Assembly: GCA_949152475.1 (NCBI GenBank) | Contig: OX424558.1 | Span: forward strand, 40,540,751-40,604,750 | From: Terebella lapidaria | Lineage: Eukaryota; Annelida; Polychaeta; Terebellida; Terebellidae | DNA: 64,000 nucleotides | Reading direction: 5' to 3' | Shown: positions 33,030 to 45,433 of the stretch, one piece after another | How the letters are laid out: each line of letters begins with the position of its first letter | Position numbering within the stretch: position 1 is the first letter of the stretch | Translations under genes and position numbers: made by a program | The notes under the pieces: generated by a model | Database searches by the model: none | Told to the model about the DNA's origin: nothing | What the model saw: only the letters and a program-made list of their open reading frames with translations

Positions 33030-34555
33030 AGATGCAGATGTAAATAAATTTATGTAATTTATAATTATATGTTGTGAATAAAATAAAATGTAACACCAAC
33101 ATCATTGTAATATGTACTGGAAGAGGAATCCATATCATACGAAAAAAAAATTCGGTACAGTGTCATACAGTCACCACGTGTGTGCTTGAAAAATCTTGAA
33201 CATTCACAGTGCTGACTTTCCTTTGTTCACATTCCACAGCGAATTTCTATATACGTGTGTAACAAGTTGCTGATTATCGCAGATAGTCATATCCATATTA
33301 ACAGCGATATGGTCGACATTCGCTGTCTATAATATCTTTTGTATTCCTCAAGGTCTGGTCTGGTATTCACAGGCCCATGTGTCACATCTTATAACCGTGC
33401 AATTAATCTCGAACTCAAGGAGTCGCGCATAGTCCGTCTGGTTCATCCGAAAAAAAAAACAATTGAAGTGAAATAATATGTGAACATACATGAATAAAAT
33501 ATATGACAATCAGGATATTTTTTGTTCTTTAAAATACTCATTTGCACTAGGATTTGTTAATTGTCTAATGGGCAAGAAGAGATTGTACTATCATCTGTAT
33601 ATCGTGTGGCATGCATTAATGTCTATTGTGCATCTCAGTCGGAAGGATTTTGACTTATGGAAAACTTGTTTGTCACAGAATCCATGGATCAATTTTAGTG
33701 ACTGAAACTCGACAACCATTTTGTGCAGTGCAGTATCTCATATCGCCGAATGTTAATAAACTAACTAGATAATCAATATTTAAATTGATATATAGATTAA
33801 TAAAATATATAGCCGTGATTTCAAGACACCAAGTTGGGTGTATAGAAAAGACCTGATTCCTGTCTCATTTCAGGTGTGTGCCTCTTAATATACTTGCCAA
33901 TGTTTAATTCTCAAAGTGGAATATTTCCAAACCATTGCAAGTCCTGTACTGATGAACTAAACTTCTAAGAACCATGCTGCACCCGCGTGTAATTACTGTG
34001 TAATATGGATATCAAAGCAAAGCCTCTTGGTGCCGCTGAGTAATCAGGAAGCTTCCCATGTGAGTAATGTGTGCAGAGAAAACAGAAATAGAGTGCGATG
34101 CTGTGGTTTGGTCAGTGATTGGTGTTTGTCTTGCCGACTTGATAAATTCAGACAAGGTGAACAAATAAGGTACCTAACCTGTGGGCAGAAAACTATTTCC
34201 CAACAATTTGTTTTCTTCATATCTATGAGAGCCTGCATATGATACTCTCTTCAGTTTGTGGTATATATTGCATGTGACATGGTGTTATTGTTACTGTAAA
34301 ATTACTGTATTTAGTAATAAGAATGAACTATGAGAGTAAACCACAAAGTGTCATGGTGCATCTAAGAATACATGTATTGTTCGACAGTATCAACTCGTAT
34401 ATCACTGTCAATAAACTTTTTGCTCGGAAATATCACCATCACATAACTCCATATTATAAATTTTCCTCATTTTTTTCACCGAAAATTATAAGAATTTATT
34501 TCACAATATCCCAGTAATATTATCGACGAATGATACCCAAAAATTATACTCTTCT
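33030..34555. other. Intergenic, nothing recognised
   Basis: Only short frames with no recognisable features. Confidence 0.3.
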
Positions 34556-34559
34556 TTGC

Positions 34560-35140
34560 AGATTATCATTATCATCATTATCATTTTTTCCAGAACGGCA
34601 GCCGTATTTGACAAAAAATGTCCAATTTTGGGCCTTGACGGTCGATTTCATGAAATTGGTTCACTATTTTGATTCAGACAATAAATAATATGTTCAGTTT
34701 TTTCCCAGTAATTAATGTAAAAGACTAATCTTATGTATCCCTGTGAAGCTTCACCATCCTTGAATCACCGGTCTGCGTGTAGCGGCCATTTTGTTTTATC
34801 GACAGGTCAATGAAAGTTCGCCTCAAATCACATCACTAATCGTTTTGAGTCATTTTGAGCAAAAAAGAAAATGAAAATAGAAATTTCTCCTGTAAAATAT
34901 TGTTGGACGTTTGAAATTCATCCATTTTGTCTTCATAATGGGAGCGGTTTGGAAAAAAAATCCAGAACACTTTAAGATAGATGTTCAATATTGGGACATT
35001 CAAATAGAAATCATATACATGTATTGTGGTTTCAGTGGTGACCTCGAATTTGATCTCTAATGACCTTGAAAGGTCAGAATGACCTTTTTTTGTGAAACAA
35101 AAACCGAGGGTGTATAAGAGAAACGATAGAAATATTTCAC
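34560..35140. repeat. Decayed relative of the hairpin-capped repeats
   Basis: It shares CTTGAATCACCGGTCTGCGTGT (compare CTTGAATCGCCGGCCTGCG at 48786) and the following GGCCATTTTG, plus a short GACCTTGAAAGGTCA-type stretch, with the elements at 48416 and 52027. There is no 134-bp array here. Confidence 0.5.
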
Positions 35141-35149
35141 ACAATGTCT

Positions 35150-36170
35150 GCCGCTCATGATGCCAGTGTGTCTTTGGGTATGAACACTTGGTCGGGCTCT
35201 AGTTCTTTCCGCAAAAAAATGCATTCAAGGGTCAATGTCACACAAAATGTCATACAAAGCACGCTGATCGTGCGATCTGACTACAAGATAACAAATAGGT
35301 CCTGGAAATATTACTACAGGGTGTCACACAATGCACAACATTATAGCACCTGAATGCATCTAACAATCATGTATACCGACAGTTACTAAAAGCATAAACA
35401 GTTATGGAACAACAGAAAATAATCATATTCCAATATCGAATCCGCAGTTTTTAAAAACCGGTAAAATTGGTGAATCAATTGAGTGATAAGTTCTTCATGA
35501 CATACACCCAGCCAGCTAAATCTGAGATTAGCTGCTCCAGCAGGTTTGAGCATGATACGTTTTTGTCAATTATATAAATGCTACCTATCAGGATAAAATC
35601 TATGATTATAAAACACCTCACAATCTGTGAAAGAACATCGTCTTTTGATATACTCTGGACAAAACGTATAACATCGTCAGACAAGCCACACACTGTCCTT
35701 GGTTCGTACACCCAAAACACCCAGCATAAACCCATGTAATTGGTAAGAGATGAAAAGGAATCCGTGGATTGTTACTTGGCAGCTGAATAATGACAGTTGA
35801 ATGGCAATGTGCTTTTCCAAATGTGCATATATAGTTCCATCCAATAGATATAATAGATTTGAATGGATTTGATTTAAGTTGCATCAATTATCACCTTCGA
35901 TATTACATCAATTGATTTGGAGGTGGTATTTGGTGGTGTGTCGGATTGGCCTATGTTATATATGTATATTTTTCACTCGGTGGTATTCTCAATGTGAGGA
36001 CACTCCTGGTTAGACGATTTGTACTACGTGACAATCCTACGTACTCTATATTGGACGGCGAAAGTCTATATTGGACGGAAAAATTGTATATTGGACGATG
36101 TTGTGTTTATCGGCCAATCAGAACGCGTGTTACATGTGGGTTTCCCCCACTCTGGGTTTCTCCTACATTC
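35150..36170. other. Intergenic, short TATTGGACG reiteration
   Basis: TATATTGGACG occurs three times at 36049-36100. The same TTGGA string with GTCCAA occurs near the hairpin that follows, so this may be part of the same element. No gene is supported. Confidence 0.35.
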
Positions 36171-36177
36171 ATTGGTA

Positions 36178-36334
36178 AATAATATAGCAAAAGTTGGATG
36201 TTGAGAGTCGTCCAATGTACAGTTTTAGAAATGTCATATTGACCTCGGCTGACGCCTCGGTCAATATGACATTTCTCCATCCCATAAACTGTATATGGGA
36301 CTCCTCAACATCCAATATTTGTATAATATCTACA
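36178..36334. repeat. Long hairpin (foldback element, ~70-bp arms)
   Basis: AGAAATGTCATATTGACC is exactly inverted across a 14-base loop centred near 36253, and the similarity continues outward through TACAGTTTTAG/ TAAACTGTA and TTGGATGTTGA/ TCAACATCCAA. It is compact enough to form one stem. It could be a MITE with almost no interior. Confidence 0.75.
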
Positions 36335-36339
36335 TGAGG

Positions 36340-37800
36340 GTGTGCAAAATATAAAGTATGTGTTCATTGTTCACGTGAACAATATTGAAACACAGCATAC
36401 TTCGCAGTAGAAAATTTGAATAATTCAAATGCTCCTAAATTCTATGGAATCATGACAATGGTCTCGTTGAAGCACGTGGGTGTCATGAATGCTTGATGTG
36501 ACCTTCGTATACACGGGTTTATCTCGAGCAGTGATAAAACACTCACAAATATAATGTATGGTGAATGGATGATAACTATTTTATGAATCAATATCTTTTT
36601 AAATTTATTTCACACATGTGACAGATCTCTACTTACCAGATACTAGTAGTCCTCCACTCCACACGCTGTCAGGGTGATGTTTGAATTATTGAACAGGGTG
36701 ATCAATAGCTCTTAGCTTGTGTGTTTCTGAAGGGGCCTGTTGTCTTCCTACAAGGTCGTGAATGGTCGCGGCATAAATCACAGGTGAGAATAATAATGCA
36801 TAATTTTTTTCATTGTCACGTATTTCAACATGTAGAATATATTGAATCTGAAAGTAATTCAAGAAAGCATTACTTTTAAGAAGTTGCTATTTCTATATGG
36901 AACTCTGTTCAACGTTCAAGAATAGTATAAAAAACCTGTTTATAATATGTATTTGGACTTGTGTTTCAGGATTTGTTGAAACTATGTTCCGTCTGTATGT
37001 TAAGTCTGTGTGCTGACAATAATGTTTCTATTTTAACATGGGTTACTACATGATATCAAAACAAAGCAACGAAACCAATATACACTACATTCAATCTATG
37101 GAACAGACCGATAAATAACCTTGTCATATTTGCCAGATGGCAGTTGTGGTACTGGCTAATTGACCAATAACGATGTCTCAGAGGATTGCTGCGAAAGGTC
37201 ACATTATGTAGTGTTCAAGGCTGCTGAACGTAGATGGTTTCTGGAGACCTCCTTGATCACGCTTTACTACTTTTAACATACTTTTAACACTTTATATAAT
37301 AGATATCATTATTATAATCTGGTACCTGTCTACGGTGAGGTAGATCATCAATTGTATGGTTAAAGGACCAGTTGTTAACACTCCAGGAAATATGAAGTGT
37401 AAAACAAACTAACAGTTATTATTCCAGTGCTCTTGGCAAAGTCATACACTACCATCGATGAAAAATCATAATGTTAACAATTATCAACATCAAATGGACG
37501 CTAACAGATACATTTACTGCACGCGTGTATCTCGGGAAGTATGCCTGGTTCTCTGAACTGCTCACTTGCAGACATTTCCATAGCTTCAATCAGTACAGAT
37601 TAGCTGTATTTTGGTGGAAATACGTGCAGAAAGACTAATCAGTGCAGTCAAATCCAAATCAGAGTATCTAAACAGTGCGCAAAAAATAGTTCGCCTACTT
37701 TGCCGCCACTCCGTAATCAAAAAGCATTCCGTGGAAATTTTGTGTATTAAGAAAACTGGATAATTTCAGGCAAGGTGAACATGTAAGGAAAGTCAGCTCT
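36340..37800. other. Intergenic, nothing recognised
   Basis: AT-rich sequence with no supported features. Confidence 0.3.
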
Positions 37801-37804
37801 CTCC

Positions 37805-38215
37805 AGTAGAACCTCGGGTAGAAGGCAGCAGAACCATCCTTGAGTTCGGATAGAAATCAAAATGCATTCAGTGTTGATCTAAGTTAGAACACAGCAGAAC
37901 CATCCTTGAGTTTGGATAGACATCCAAATCATTCAGTGTTGAGCTAAGGTAGAAGACAGCAGAACCCTTCCTGAGAACCTCTGGGTCCACTAACCATCCT
38001 TGAGTTTGGATAGACATCCAAACTCATTCAGTGTTGACCTAAGGTAGAAGACAGCAGAACCGTCCCTGAGTTTGGATAGACATCCAAACTCATTCAGTGT
38101 TGACCTAAGGTAGAAGACAGCAGAACCGTCCCTGAGTTTGGATAGCCATCCAAACTCATTCAGTGTTGACCTGAACACAGCAAAACCATCCTTGGGTATG
38201 GATACACATCCAAAC
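37805..38215. repeat. 66-bp minisatellite, about 6 units
   Basis: Units of the type AAGGTAGAAGACAGCAGAAC ... CTGAGTTTGGATAGACATCC recur; the two central, cleanest ones start at 38041 and 38107 (66 bp apart). The outer units are diverged or interrupted. On the minus strand this gives a 22-residue repeat (STLNEFGCLSKLRDGSAVFY plus two) in an open frame at 37990-38178, a by-product of the 66-bp period. Confidence 0.85.
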
Positions 38216-38553
38216 TCATGGCTGAGTGACGCTATTTCACAAAAGTAATTTCGGAATTATGGTGTTATGTTCGAAACAATATTTGTACAGTGCGTCGCAA
38301 TGGTTTTCCTCTGGGTCTACTTAGTAATTAGAAAACATTCCATGCCAGTAATGTAAATTTGTGTGCTCAGAAGACAATATATGATGCGAAGGAATGGTTT
38401 GGACTGTGTATGGTTTTTAGTTTCCCAACTTCAGAAGAATATCAGTTCACTCTCAGCATTGTTGTACTAATACTATGATATTGATAGATGTAATCATGTC
38501 ATCCCATAGTCCATTGACGATAATCTTTCTATCCGAATTTAAGTATCTACCTA

Positions 38554-38774
38554 CGGCGGCTCATATATGACATAATTTAGATTATTAAATTTTACCTATT
38601 TTTTCCCACGTTCTCCACGTGAGGTAAATAGTTTTGCTCACGGGGGAATGTTTTCCTCGCGGGGGAAATAGTTTCCACTGCCAATTGCATTATTTAGTTA
38701 TTCTTCTGGAGGTCACCAAAATATTTTTTATTATTCCAAATAAAAATCTAAATTATGTCACATATGAGCCACCG
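38554..38774. mobile_element. 221-bp MITE with 10-bp target duplication
   Basis: The terminal inverted repeats begin CGGCGGCTCATATATGACAT (left) and CGGTGGCTCATATGTGACAT (right, reverse complement), about 29 bp with two mismatches. The direct repeat TATCTACCTA lies immediately outside both ends (38544-38553, 38775-38784). A 9-10 bp duplication is typical of Mutator-like (MULE) transposons; that assignment rests on the duplication length only. Confidence 0.88.
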
Positions 38775-38789
38775 TATCTACCTATTACC

Positions 38790-41090
38790 AACAATATAGA
38801 CAGATTATGACGCTGACAAGAATCTTAACAAGAGTAGTTTAAAAAAATATGGTGGAAGTCTCCACAGATTAATGAACATTGTCGATCATGTTCGGATGCG
38901 TCATGATTGGCCAGCGTGGTTAAAGAGTTTCCCTACCGGAAGATAAAGTGAAAACAGGGAAACCCTAAAAAAAGTGTATACTGGGATTATTTTCGAAGAA
39001 TGTTTCTTGCGTCGAGCACTTTTTCCCCTAGAAGGTTTTTTGTTTGCTGCAGTTGAGAATAGTTGTTTGCTCACAATGACTGCGAATTTTATTGTTAAGA
39101 AGTATTATTATGAGCAGTAATTGAACATATTCAGAAAGTAATAAGTTTACCCGCAGGAAATGTATATTTTGTAAACCAGATCTGCATGTCATGGTGTGAC
39201 ATATTGCAACTGTTACATAACACTAGTAAAATACCCGTGCTACGCACGATACCAAAGAGGCATTAGGTGGGTTAATTGTGCCATTAGTAAATAATTTGTA
39301 TAATGTTGATTTCATGATTCGACGTGTCACTGAGAATGATGAATTTTGCTTAGTGCATGAAACTTACTGCAAACAGTCACGTAAAGCTACGAATCATATC
39401 TTTCAACACAGGGCCAGACATAATTGGTAATGGGCAGATGGTCGGAAGGTCCCGACAATAAATAATACATAGGGCTCTGGAGTGTAGGAAATTTTCATTT
39501 TACCACCTCAGAGTGCGCAACGGTTTCGGCGAAAGTGCCTGGACTCGAGTGTCAAATCACATGTATTTTGTTAGCGATTAATAATCAATACATGTCATTG
39601 CAACGTACACCAATAGCTCAAGGTTGTGGCCAAACTACACATAACCGGCAAGTTAAGATCAAAATGGAGTGAGTGGGTGGTAATGGTGAGAGGAGTTAGG
39701 TAACAAACGAAAAAAAACAGCTCTGGTAAAAGTAGTATTAATAATATTATCGGATGTATATTTGCCTGGAAATGATACCATACCATACAATGTACATCAT
39801 GTTCATCAAAAACCCGTTTGATTGTAGCAATGTGAGATGTGTGGCCTGTGAAGACAGAGAAATGTCTGTATGAGAAGTGGACTGACACGTGTTTTGCCTC
39901 ACTAGGACGGCTGTGACTTGATCAAAACACATGATACATGTGCTTATGGAGTTCCATGTACATGTAAGTATCAACATACTGGTACCTTCAATGTTTTTTG
40001 TTAAATCTGTTCCTTGTATGCAGACAATACAATACAATACGTGATACTGAAGTGCCCCTGACATGTGCAATGTGTACAGCTGTGCTCTCTGTCTATCAGC
40101 TCTGTTTTAGATTCTGTCTCTCTGTGAAAAGGCAGAGGACGCATCTAAGAATGCTGACGCCCCAACCACCATAGATTATCAAACGGCCCTTGGAAACAAT
40201 TCATGTTGTCTGAAAATGGAACCCTCAAACAAGCTCCAGTATTGTCTGGCTAATACATAACATCAAAATAATACCAAGACTTCATAACTGTATTTGGACC
40301 TATCGATGACGAATTATCCTAACAATTGAGCCATGACATCTGACAAAAGATTGTACTAAAATATTCATAATGTATGTTTTTAACCATAATTACTTTACAG
40401 AGAATGGATGAGGTTTTTCAACTGGTCTTTGTGATGATCACTTGTGATATGACATGGAACTTCTCTTGGATAATTGAATTATTGAGTTGTTACATGGACA
40501 GTACTTTATGGGTTTCACCACAGAAACGTATTTTCAACCAAATTATCTGGTGAACACCCTCAGTCAACAGCGGCTTGTCCTAGCAGTGCACAGAATAGAT
40601 TGTAATGTTCGGAGAGGAATCAATTTGTGGAGACAGTGCCAGAGATGTGTGACGGTAGGGCATAGTACGGTAATCGCTCAGCCAATCAGCGAGCGTTCAC
40701 CTCACTTAGGCAATTTAAAGGGAAACTGTTGTTAAACATCGCCTCATATATTTTTTTAGGCCAGACTTCTGAACGAGTGTATATTCACCTGGAAGAACGC
40801 ACTGCTGGGAAATAATGACCCGGTTTTCAAGACGGTATCTCGTTGGCGTTCTTCTTAGGAGCTGGGGAATCAAAGGGGTTTTGCATGGGCATCAGCACCC
40901 ATAATTGTGGGTATTTTCACCCCGGGTCCAGTCAAGGCAGAATAGCGATAAATCCCATGTGTCGTCAAATATATTCATGCTTACCACGCGATGCCCAATA
41001 CGTTGAGGGATAGAACTAGCATAGTGGTTAGGCTGGGATTGTATTTAGGAAGGTGTTATGGACCGTCAAAGTAAGATCATTTATTATTGA
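38790..41090. other. Intergenic, nothing recognised
   Basis: Short frames such as 39747-40070 (minus) have no recognisable family. No gene is supported. Confidence 0.3.
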
Positions 41091-41099
41091 GTTGAATGG

Positions 41100-41310
41100 C
41101 CAATATAATTAATATACTGTAGCCGGTAGTAACGGTTCACTCCGGCCAGCACCAGCGCGTCTCCAGGCGGCGGCCGATTCATAGGCATGTCCGGCAGATC
41201 AATGTGTTTGTCCGATATAAACACAATATATAGTAAGCTTCATTAAGGTGTTCTATGTCGCTGATCAAGCGGAAAATAGCGCTGGCGGGGGATACTGGGA
41301 GTGAAGTGTG
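41100..41310 (+). pseudogene. Decayed copy of an unidentified conserved segment (partner of 56317-56508)
   Basis: This plus-strand segment aligns with the reverse complement of about 56310-56520, e.g. GCGTCTCCAGGCGGCGGCC, ATCAATGTGTTTGTCCGA and TTCATTAAGGTGTTCTAT. In the frame matching the 56.3-kb copy it reads HVRQINVFV and then meets stops. It lies about 0.8 kb downstream of the globin pseudogene and on the opposite strand, exactly like its partner beside globin 3. I do not recognise the protein. Confidence 0.6.
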
Positions 41311-42110
41311 GGAGAGTCCTGGTAATGTAATAAGGGCTATTACTGGGTACAACAAAGGCTTGTATATCTGACAGCTGCAGAACAACGCTACGCTACGCTT
41401 TGTATGTAATAACACATGGAGATAACCGCTACACACAAGGCATCATATCATAAGTCAATGTCTTACTATCACAAAGCATGTTCTGTTGTTTATATGTGTC
41501 TCTGAGAAGGACTTTATTAGTCATATTGATATGGTGCTTCGTGGAAACCGCATGAAATGAAACAACACCATGAATCAAGCCTTGTTTAAAACACTTCTCC
41601 ATCACGATATCTTTATTGCTAATATATAGCATGAGAGCATTCGGTAATAGGGTCTTTAAACATAACACAAACGTAAAATGAAAGAATTGTGATGTTATGT
41701 ACCGATAAAGTGCATAAAAAACACAATGATGAAAACCGGGATATAACAAATATCTTGAACAGTTTGCTTTATTACTCGTCGGAGATATAAAATTGCATAT
41801 TTGCTTCATGAATCTCAGTTAATAGGATGGCGGTCATGTTTGTGCGGTTGGATTGAACGATAATAGAACGTCAGTGTGCCGAAATCAGACATTGGTGTCC
41901 GATCATCACATTTTGGTTCATTGTCCATGGACAACGTACTAAGTAATTCGGAGTCCTTGACTGCCATCTAAACACTACTATTTGGAAACACTTTATGCTC
42001 TGAAGAGTGTCACAGGCGACGGTGTGTATTCAGATATTGCTGTATAACCTGAAATAGTGCTGTTACGCTGAATTGTTGGCTGCTAGGTATCTGGCTGACT
42101 CCACTCTTTC

Positions 42111-42612
42111 CTACCTCTGCATGCCCACTCGGTCCTGCTCTCTCTGTGAACTTTCCATGGCCAGCGTTTCTTGATCGCCGACCTCGTCCACAATAAAGCG
42201 AAAGATGCTTATTTGATTCTGCACCGGGGACAGTGAAAGGAAGATGCGGCCTAAGGCGGCTCGTGTCTCACCGCTGTAGCTCCGGCCCAGGTAATTGGCC
42301 CACACATCGTTCATGGCCTTACAGAACACCTGAAAGATGTCATGTGAGAAGCCGGGGATGCGGGTGTGGTACTGACCCAGGTTGGGGATGTGGATTACCT
42401 CCAGAGCCTCTTGATTTGTCATCCCCACAGCATTCAGAAAACGCACTATCCTTGAAATACAGATGGCTGACGAGTGACTTGCTCACAGCCAACTTGAAAT
42501 GAACAAATTGCTTGATGTCCAGCCTGCGGCTACTTCAGTTGATTTCTGCTTGAGATGTTGCCCAGTGGTACGGATAATTTTTTTCTCTCTGGAGAAGACA
42601 CGGATGTCAGTC
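42111..42612 (-). pseudogene. Globin pseudogene, paralogue of globins 1 and 3
   Basis: The minus strand preserves IRVFSREKKIIRTTG and QHLKQKSTEVAAG (helices A/B), then MRFLNAVGM, EALEVIHIPNL, GQYHTRIPGFSHDIFQVF and NDVWANYLGRSYSGETRAALG. About 31 bp coding for the B-C region (the IFLRIFQLRPD part of globin 1) are deleted, shifting the frame; short deletions remove the VANL and RKL positions, and about 36 extra bases split RIF from FRFIVD. No N-terminal MGG start is found. It is intronless like its paralogues. The proximal-type His context GQYHTRI survives. Identity to the core of the intact genes is high, so the loss is fairly recent. Confidence 0.9.
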
Positions 42613-42954
42613 CGTGAAGGAGTTCCCTTGCCATGGTACAGTACAGGAGGCGCGCCGCCTTGTTTTACATAGAGCCTCCAATTGGCAGTCACTCCGGAGT
42701 CACACGATGGGGCACTCGTATCAGATAAACCATTCAAATCACCAGTAGAACAACACCTCAAGGCATATGCTATGAGAATCTCACCAGGAGCGAAGCGAAT
42801 CGAGCTGAATCTGTACTGGTCAAAGCGCAGAACGACATTCCCAGGCGTTCACAAATCCAAAACTTTTTTAACGCAGCATTCTATTAACGTGTTTGCAGAC
42901 TTTTCTTGTTATTGATCGAAAATAAAAATAGAAAAACACGAATCATTTACATGT

Positions 42955-43565
42955 ATAAGACGCACACCAAGTTCCAAATGATTTCTTGCATTTTTGACAA
43001 AGTTTTGACGTTTTTAAATTCTAGAAAGTTCATGTTTATGACGTTATTGTGACCTCACTGTATGTCGTAGAGCCAAACATGAGATAAACATAGCCAAACA
43101 TATGCGAAATCTGGGGCTCAAGACCTTCCTTATAGTGTATTGAACAATTTGATAATTTGAGAATGACATCATAACAACTTGATCGTAATTCTCTCACCAA
43201 CGCAAGATCGAATGGAAATTTGAAATACATGTGTAATTGCAATTCCTTTCCTGCATGTTATGGCCTAGCCTCATCTTTCTACAACGCTTTGGCAAAAATG
43301 TGTTTTTATGGGTTCTCAATGACATTGTCCATGACCCTTGACCTTGATATGTCATCCTTTTGAGTTCATGGCCTGTATGGTGCATATCAAGTTTGAAGCG
43401 ATTTGATGCCGTTTTGACAATGTTTGAAATATTTTTCGACATTTTGAAATATCGGAAATTCGATGTTTATGAAGTCACTGTGATATCACTATACGTCGTT
43501 GCGCCAAAAAACAAGGTATATCTGGAATTGGGGGCTCAAGACTTTTCTTCCAACGATGTATACCA
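42955..43565. repeat. Diverged direct repeat (two copies ~190 bp, ~425 bp apart)
   Basis: About 42955-43145 and 43380-43565 share TTTTTGACAAAGTTTTGACG-like and GTTTATGACGTTATTGTGA/ GTTTATGAAGTCACTGTGA segments and end in GGGGCTCAAGAC. There is no coding content. Confidence 0.55.
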
Positions 43566-43599
43566 GTATTCTGGAATGCATTGAATGCATTAAGTCTTA

Positions 43600-44290
43600 G
43601 GTAAGGGGATTAATAATGACCTCTGCGCTTCGTGCGTCGGTAATTATTTCTCCCCTTACCCAGCGCTTCATACTTTACCTATAAATAGTTATTGGCCAGC
43701 GCGTCGCGATGGTCTTCTAAGTTACGGTAAAAACAGACCAACAGAGGGTAGGCATGAGTGGGCCCGGTCCTGCTGTCATTTGTTTTAAAGTAATCTCAAC
43801 CGAAGGATCACAGCACTTTCAAAAAGAATATTTCTAATTGTTTCAATAAGGTTTACATTTTAATCTTGCGAATAAACGCAGATACTCTGAGAGCTTCGCG
43901 ATATTTTAGGATGGTTTACCGTAATACATATGCATACACAAGTAGCGCAACAAAAATATCGAGCAAAATTTTTGATTTTGGCAGAACAATTATGAAAGAT
44001 AGCTTTTATACTTTTATAGTTTCCGACATGAAGTGATAAAGTGTGGTGAAAAATATGTTTTTTCACCAAAATACACGCCATGAACTATCAATTTGATAAA
44101 AACAAAACAATGGGCAACATTAAAACCATCGATCTGAAGATATGTTCTTCTGTGTTCATTATATGGAGGATAATGATCAATTTAATTCATTAAATTAAGA
44201 TTATTAATTACACATACTTTCCCATCCCGACATATTTCCGCTGGCCACAAAAATAATTATCTCCACTGTACGTTACTTGTATATATAGTC
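43600..44290 (-). repeat. Uninterrupted copy of the dispersed repeat that hosts the gypsy
   Basis: The reverse complement aligns with 7498-8162 joined to 18524-18700, and with parts of 3019-3410. At the gypsy insertion point it reads AATATTCTTTTTGAAAG where the interrupted copy has AGTATTA, the element, then ATTATTTTTGAAAG. A small inverted repeat (TAAGGGGATTAATAATGACC) lies near 43600-43660. The repeat type is unknown. Confidence 0.75.
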
Positions 44291-44335
44291 ACAGAAGCTA
44301 CTACGCATCCTCGTGCATTCAAATTAAAGAATCAC

Positions 44336-44660
44336 CACCTTTTTCATAGTTTCTCCCTGAAATAATCATGTACCAGTTTCTCCACCAGTACTATATCCGA
44401 ATAGAAACGGATATAACTCATTTCTCTCCACAAAAAGCCAATGACCAAAACTGTCCATGTTGCAACACTATTAGCTGTCCATAACTTGGGAATGAAGGCA
44501 TTATCCTGGTCCTTCAGGTCTGTGGCGGTCCTCTACAATTGATCGGCGGCTCAGTTCTGTAGTTGCCCAGCCCGGGTGGTGGTTAAGGGTCTGCTGGGAC
44601 CAGGCAGCTGCCGCCGAGGGCTCTTTCTCCCTTTCGATGTACGCATAATGAAGACCATTA
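44336..44660 (-). other. Conserved segment X, copy A (unidentified, possible exon relic)
   Basis: The reverse complement aligns with 54110-54490 upstream of globin 3, e.g. CAATAATGGTCTTCATTATG, TCAATTGTAGAGGACCGCC and TTCTATTCGGATATAGTACT. One frame reads RNNGLHYAYIEREKEPSAAA in copy A and RNNGVHYACIEREKKPSAAA in copy B; another reads VATWTVLVIGFLWREM. It could be a degenerate exon or upstream regulatory sequence of the globin. I do not recognise a family. Confidence 0.55.
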
Positions 44661-44722
44661 TTGCGAGACAATGCCAGCCATCCAAAGGCTTACCCTGATA
44701 AATCAACTGGTTTTTTTTCTGT

Positions 44723-44760
44723 GTGTGTGTGGGGGGGGGGGGGGTGGGGGTGGGGGGGGG
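44723..44760 (+). repeat. (GT)n followed by poly-G
   Basis: TGTGTGTGTG leads into runs of 13, 5 and 9 G separated by single T. It is a candidate G-quadruplex or an unstable simple repeat. Confidence 0.8.
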
Positions 44761-44769
44761 TTATACATT

Positions 44770-45430
44770 ACACAATGTCGAATGACGTGATTACAAGACT
44801 GGCAATCATCCACCACTGACCCTGTTCAATCAGCTCACGGCTTGATATACACCAAGCCATGGGATCTCCCACATGGGCGAGATCACATCTACGCCTGATG
44901 CACCTGCTGAAAATACATTTAGTATTCTTGGGTTGATGATATATTGGATACAATGAACATTGAGTGAAGTGTAAGAGAGTGATATGGTGACATGCGCCAA
45001 GAGATATTGGTTCAGATGCATGATATCTCACTGACATTTAGAAGAAGCACATAATCATGCTGACTGGACCAATTGAGAGGTATTGAAAGATATTGTGACA
45101 ACAGAAAGATGTTTGTATCATGACGTGTATTCATCCACACAATGCGTCAATAATATGCACGTCAACATGCATGCTCACATAGAAAAATGAGAGCAAAAAA
45201 ATGTTCCAATATGGCATCATAGAATCCCTTCTTACAAACCGATTTTCTGTCAATTCATCACAACACCAAGCACATAATCTGAACTCTGGATTAAACGACA
45301 ATGGAACTACGATGTATACATGTTTATGCACTAATCACAATTTTCTGGCTATCAGGAGATACATGATTAAAGTGGGGGTCCAGTCAAAATGAAAAGTGTC
45401 TCAATTTTGACATGTGAAAAAGTGCAACTC
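44770..45430. other. Intergenic, nothing recognised
   Basis: Short frames only. Confidence 0.3.
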
Positions 45431-45433
45431 ATG

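Noticed and set aside
27636-38215. CRISPR-like arrays
   Set aside because: The tandem repeats have no unique spacers and the sequence is eukaryotic.
43600-44290. A fourth dermatopontin copy on the minus strand
   Set aside because: Only the dispersed flank repeat is present; none of the exon motifs (DYWEHLNFE, DCDWFRG) occurs.
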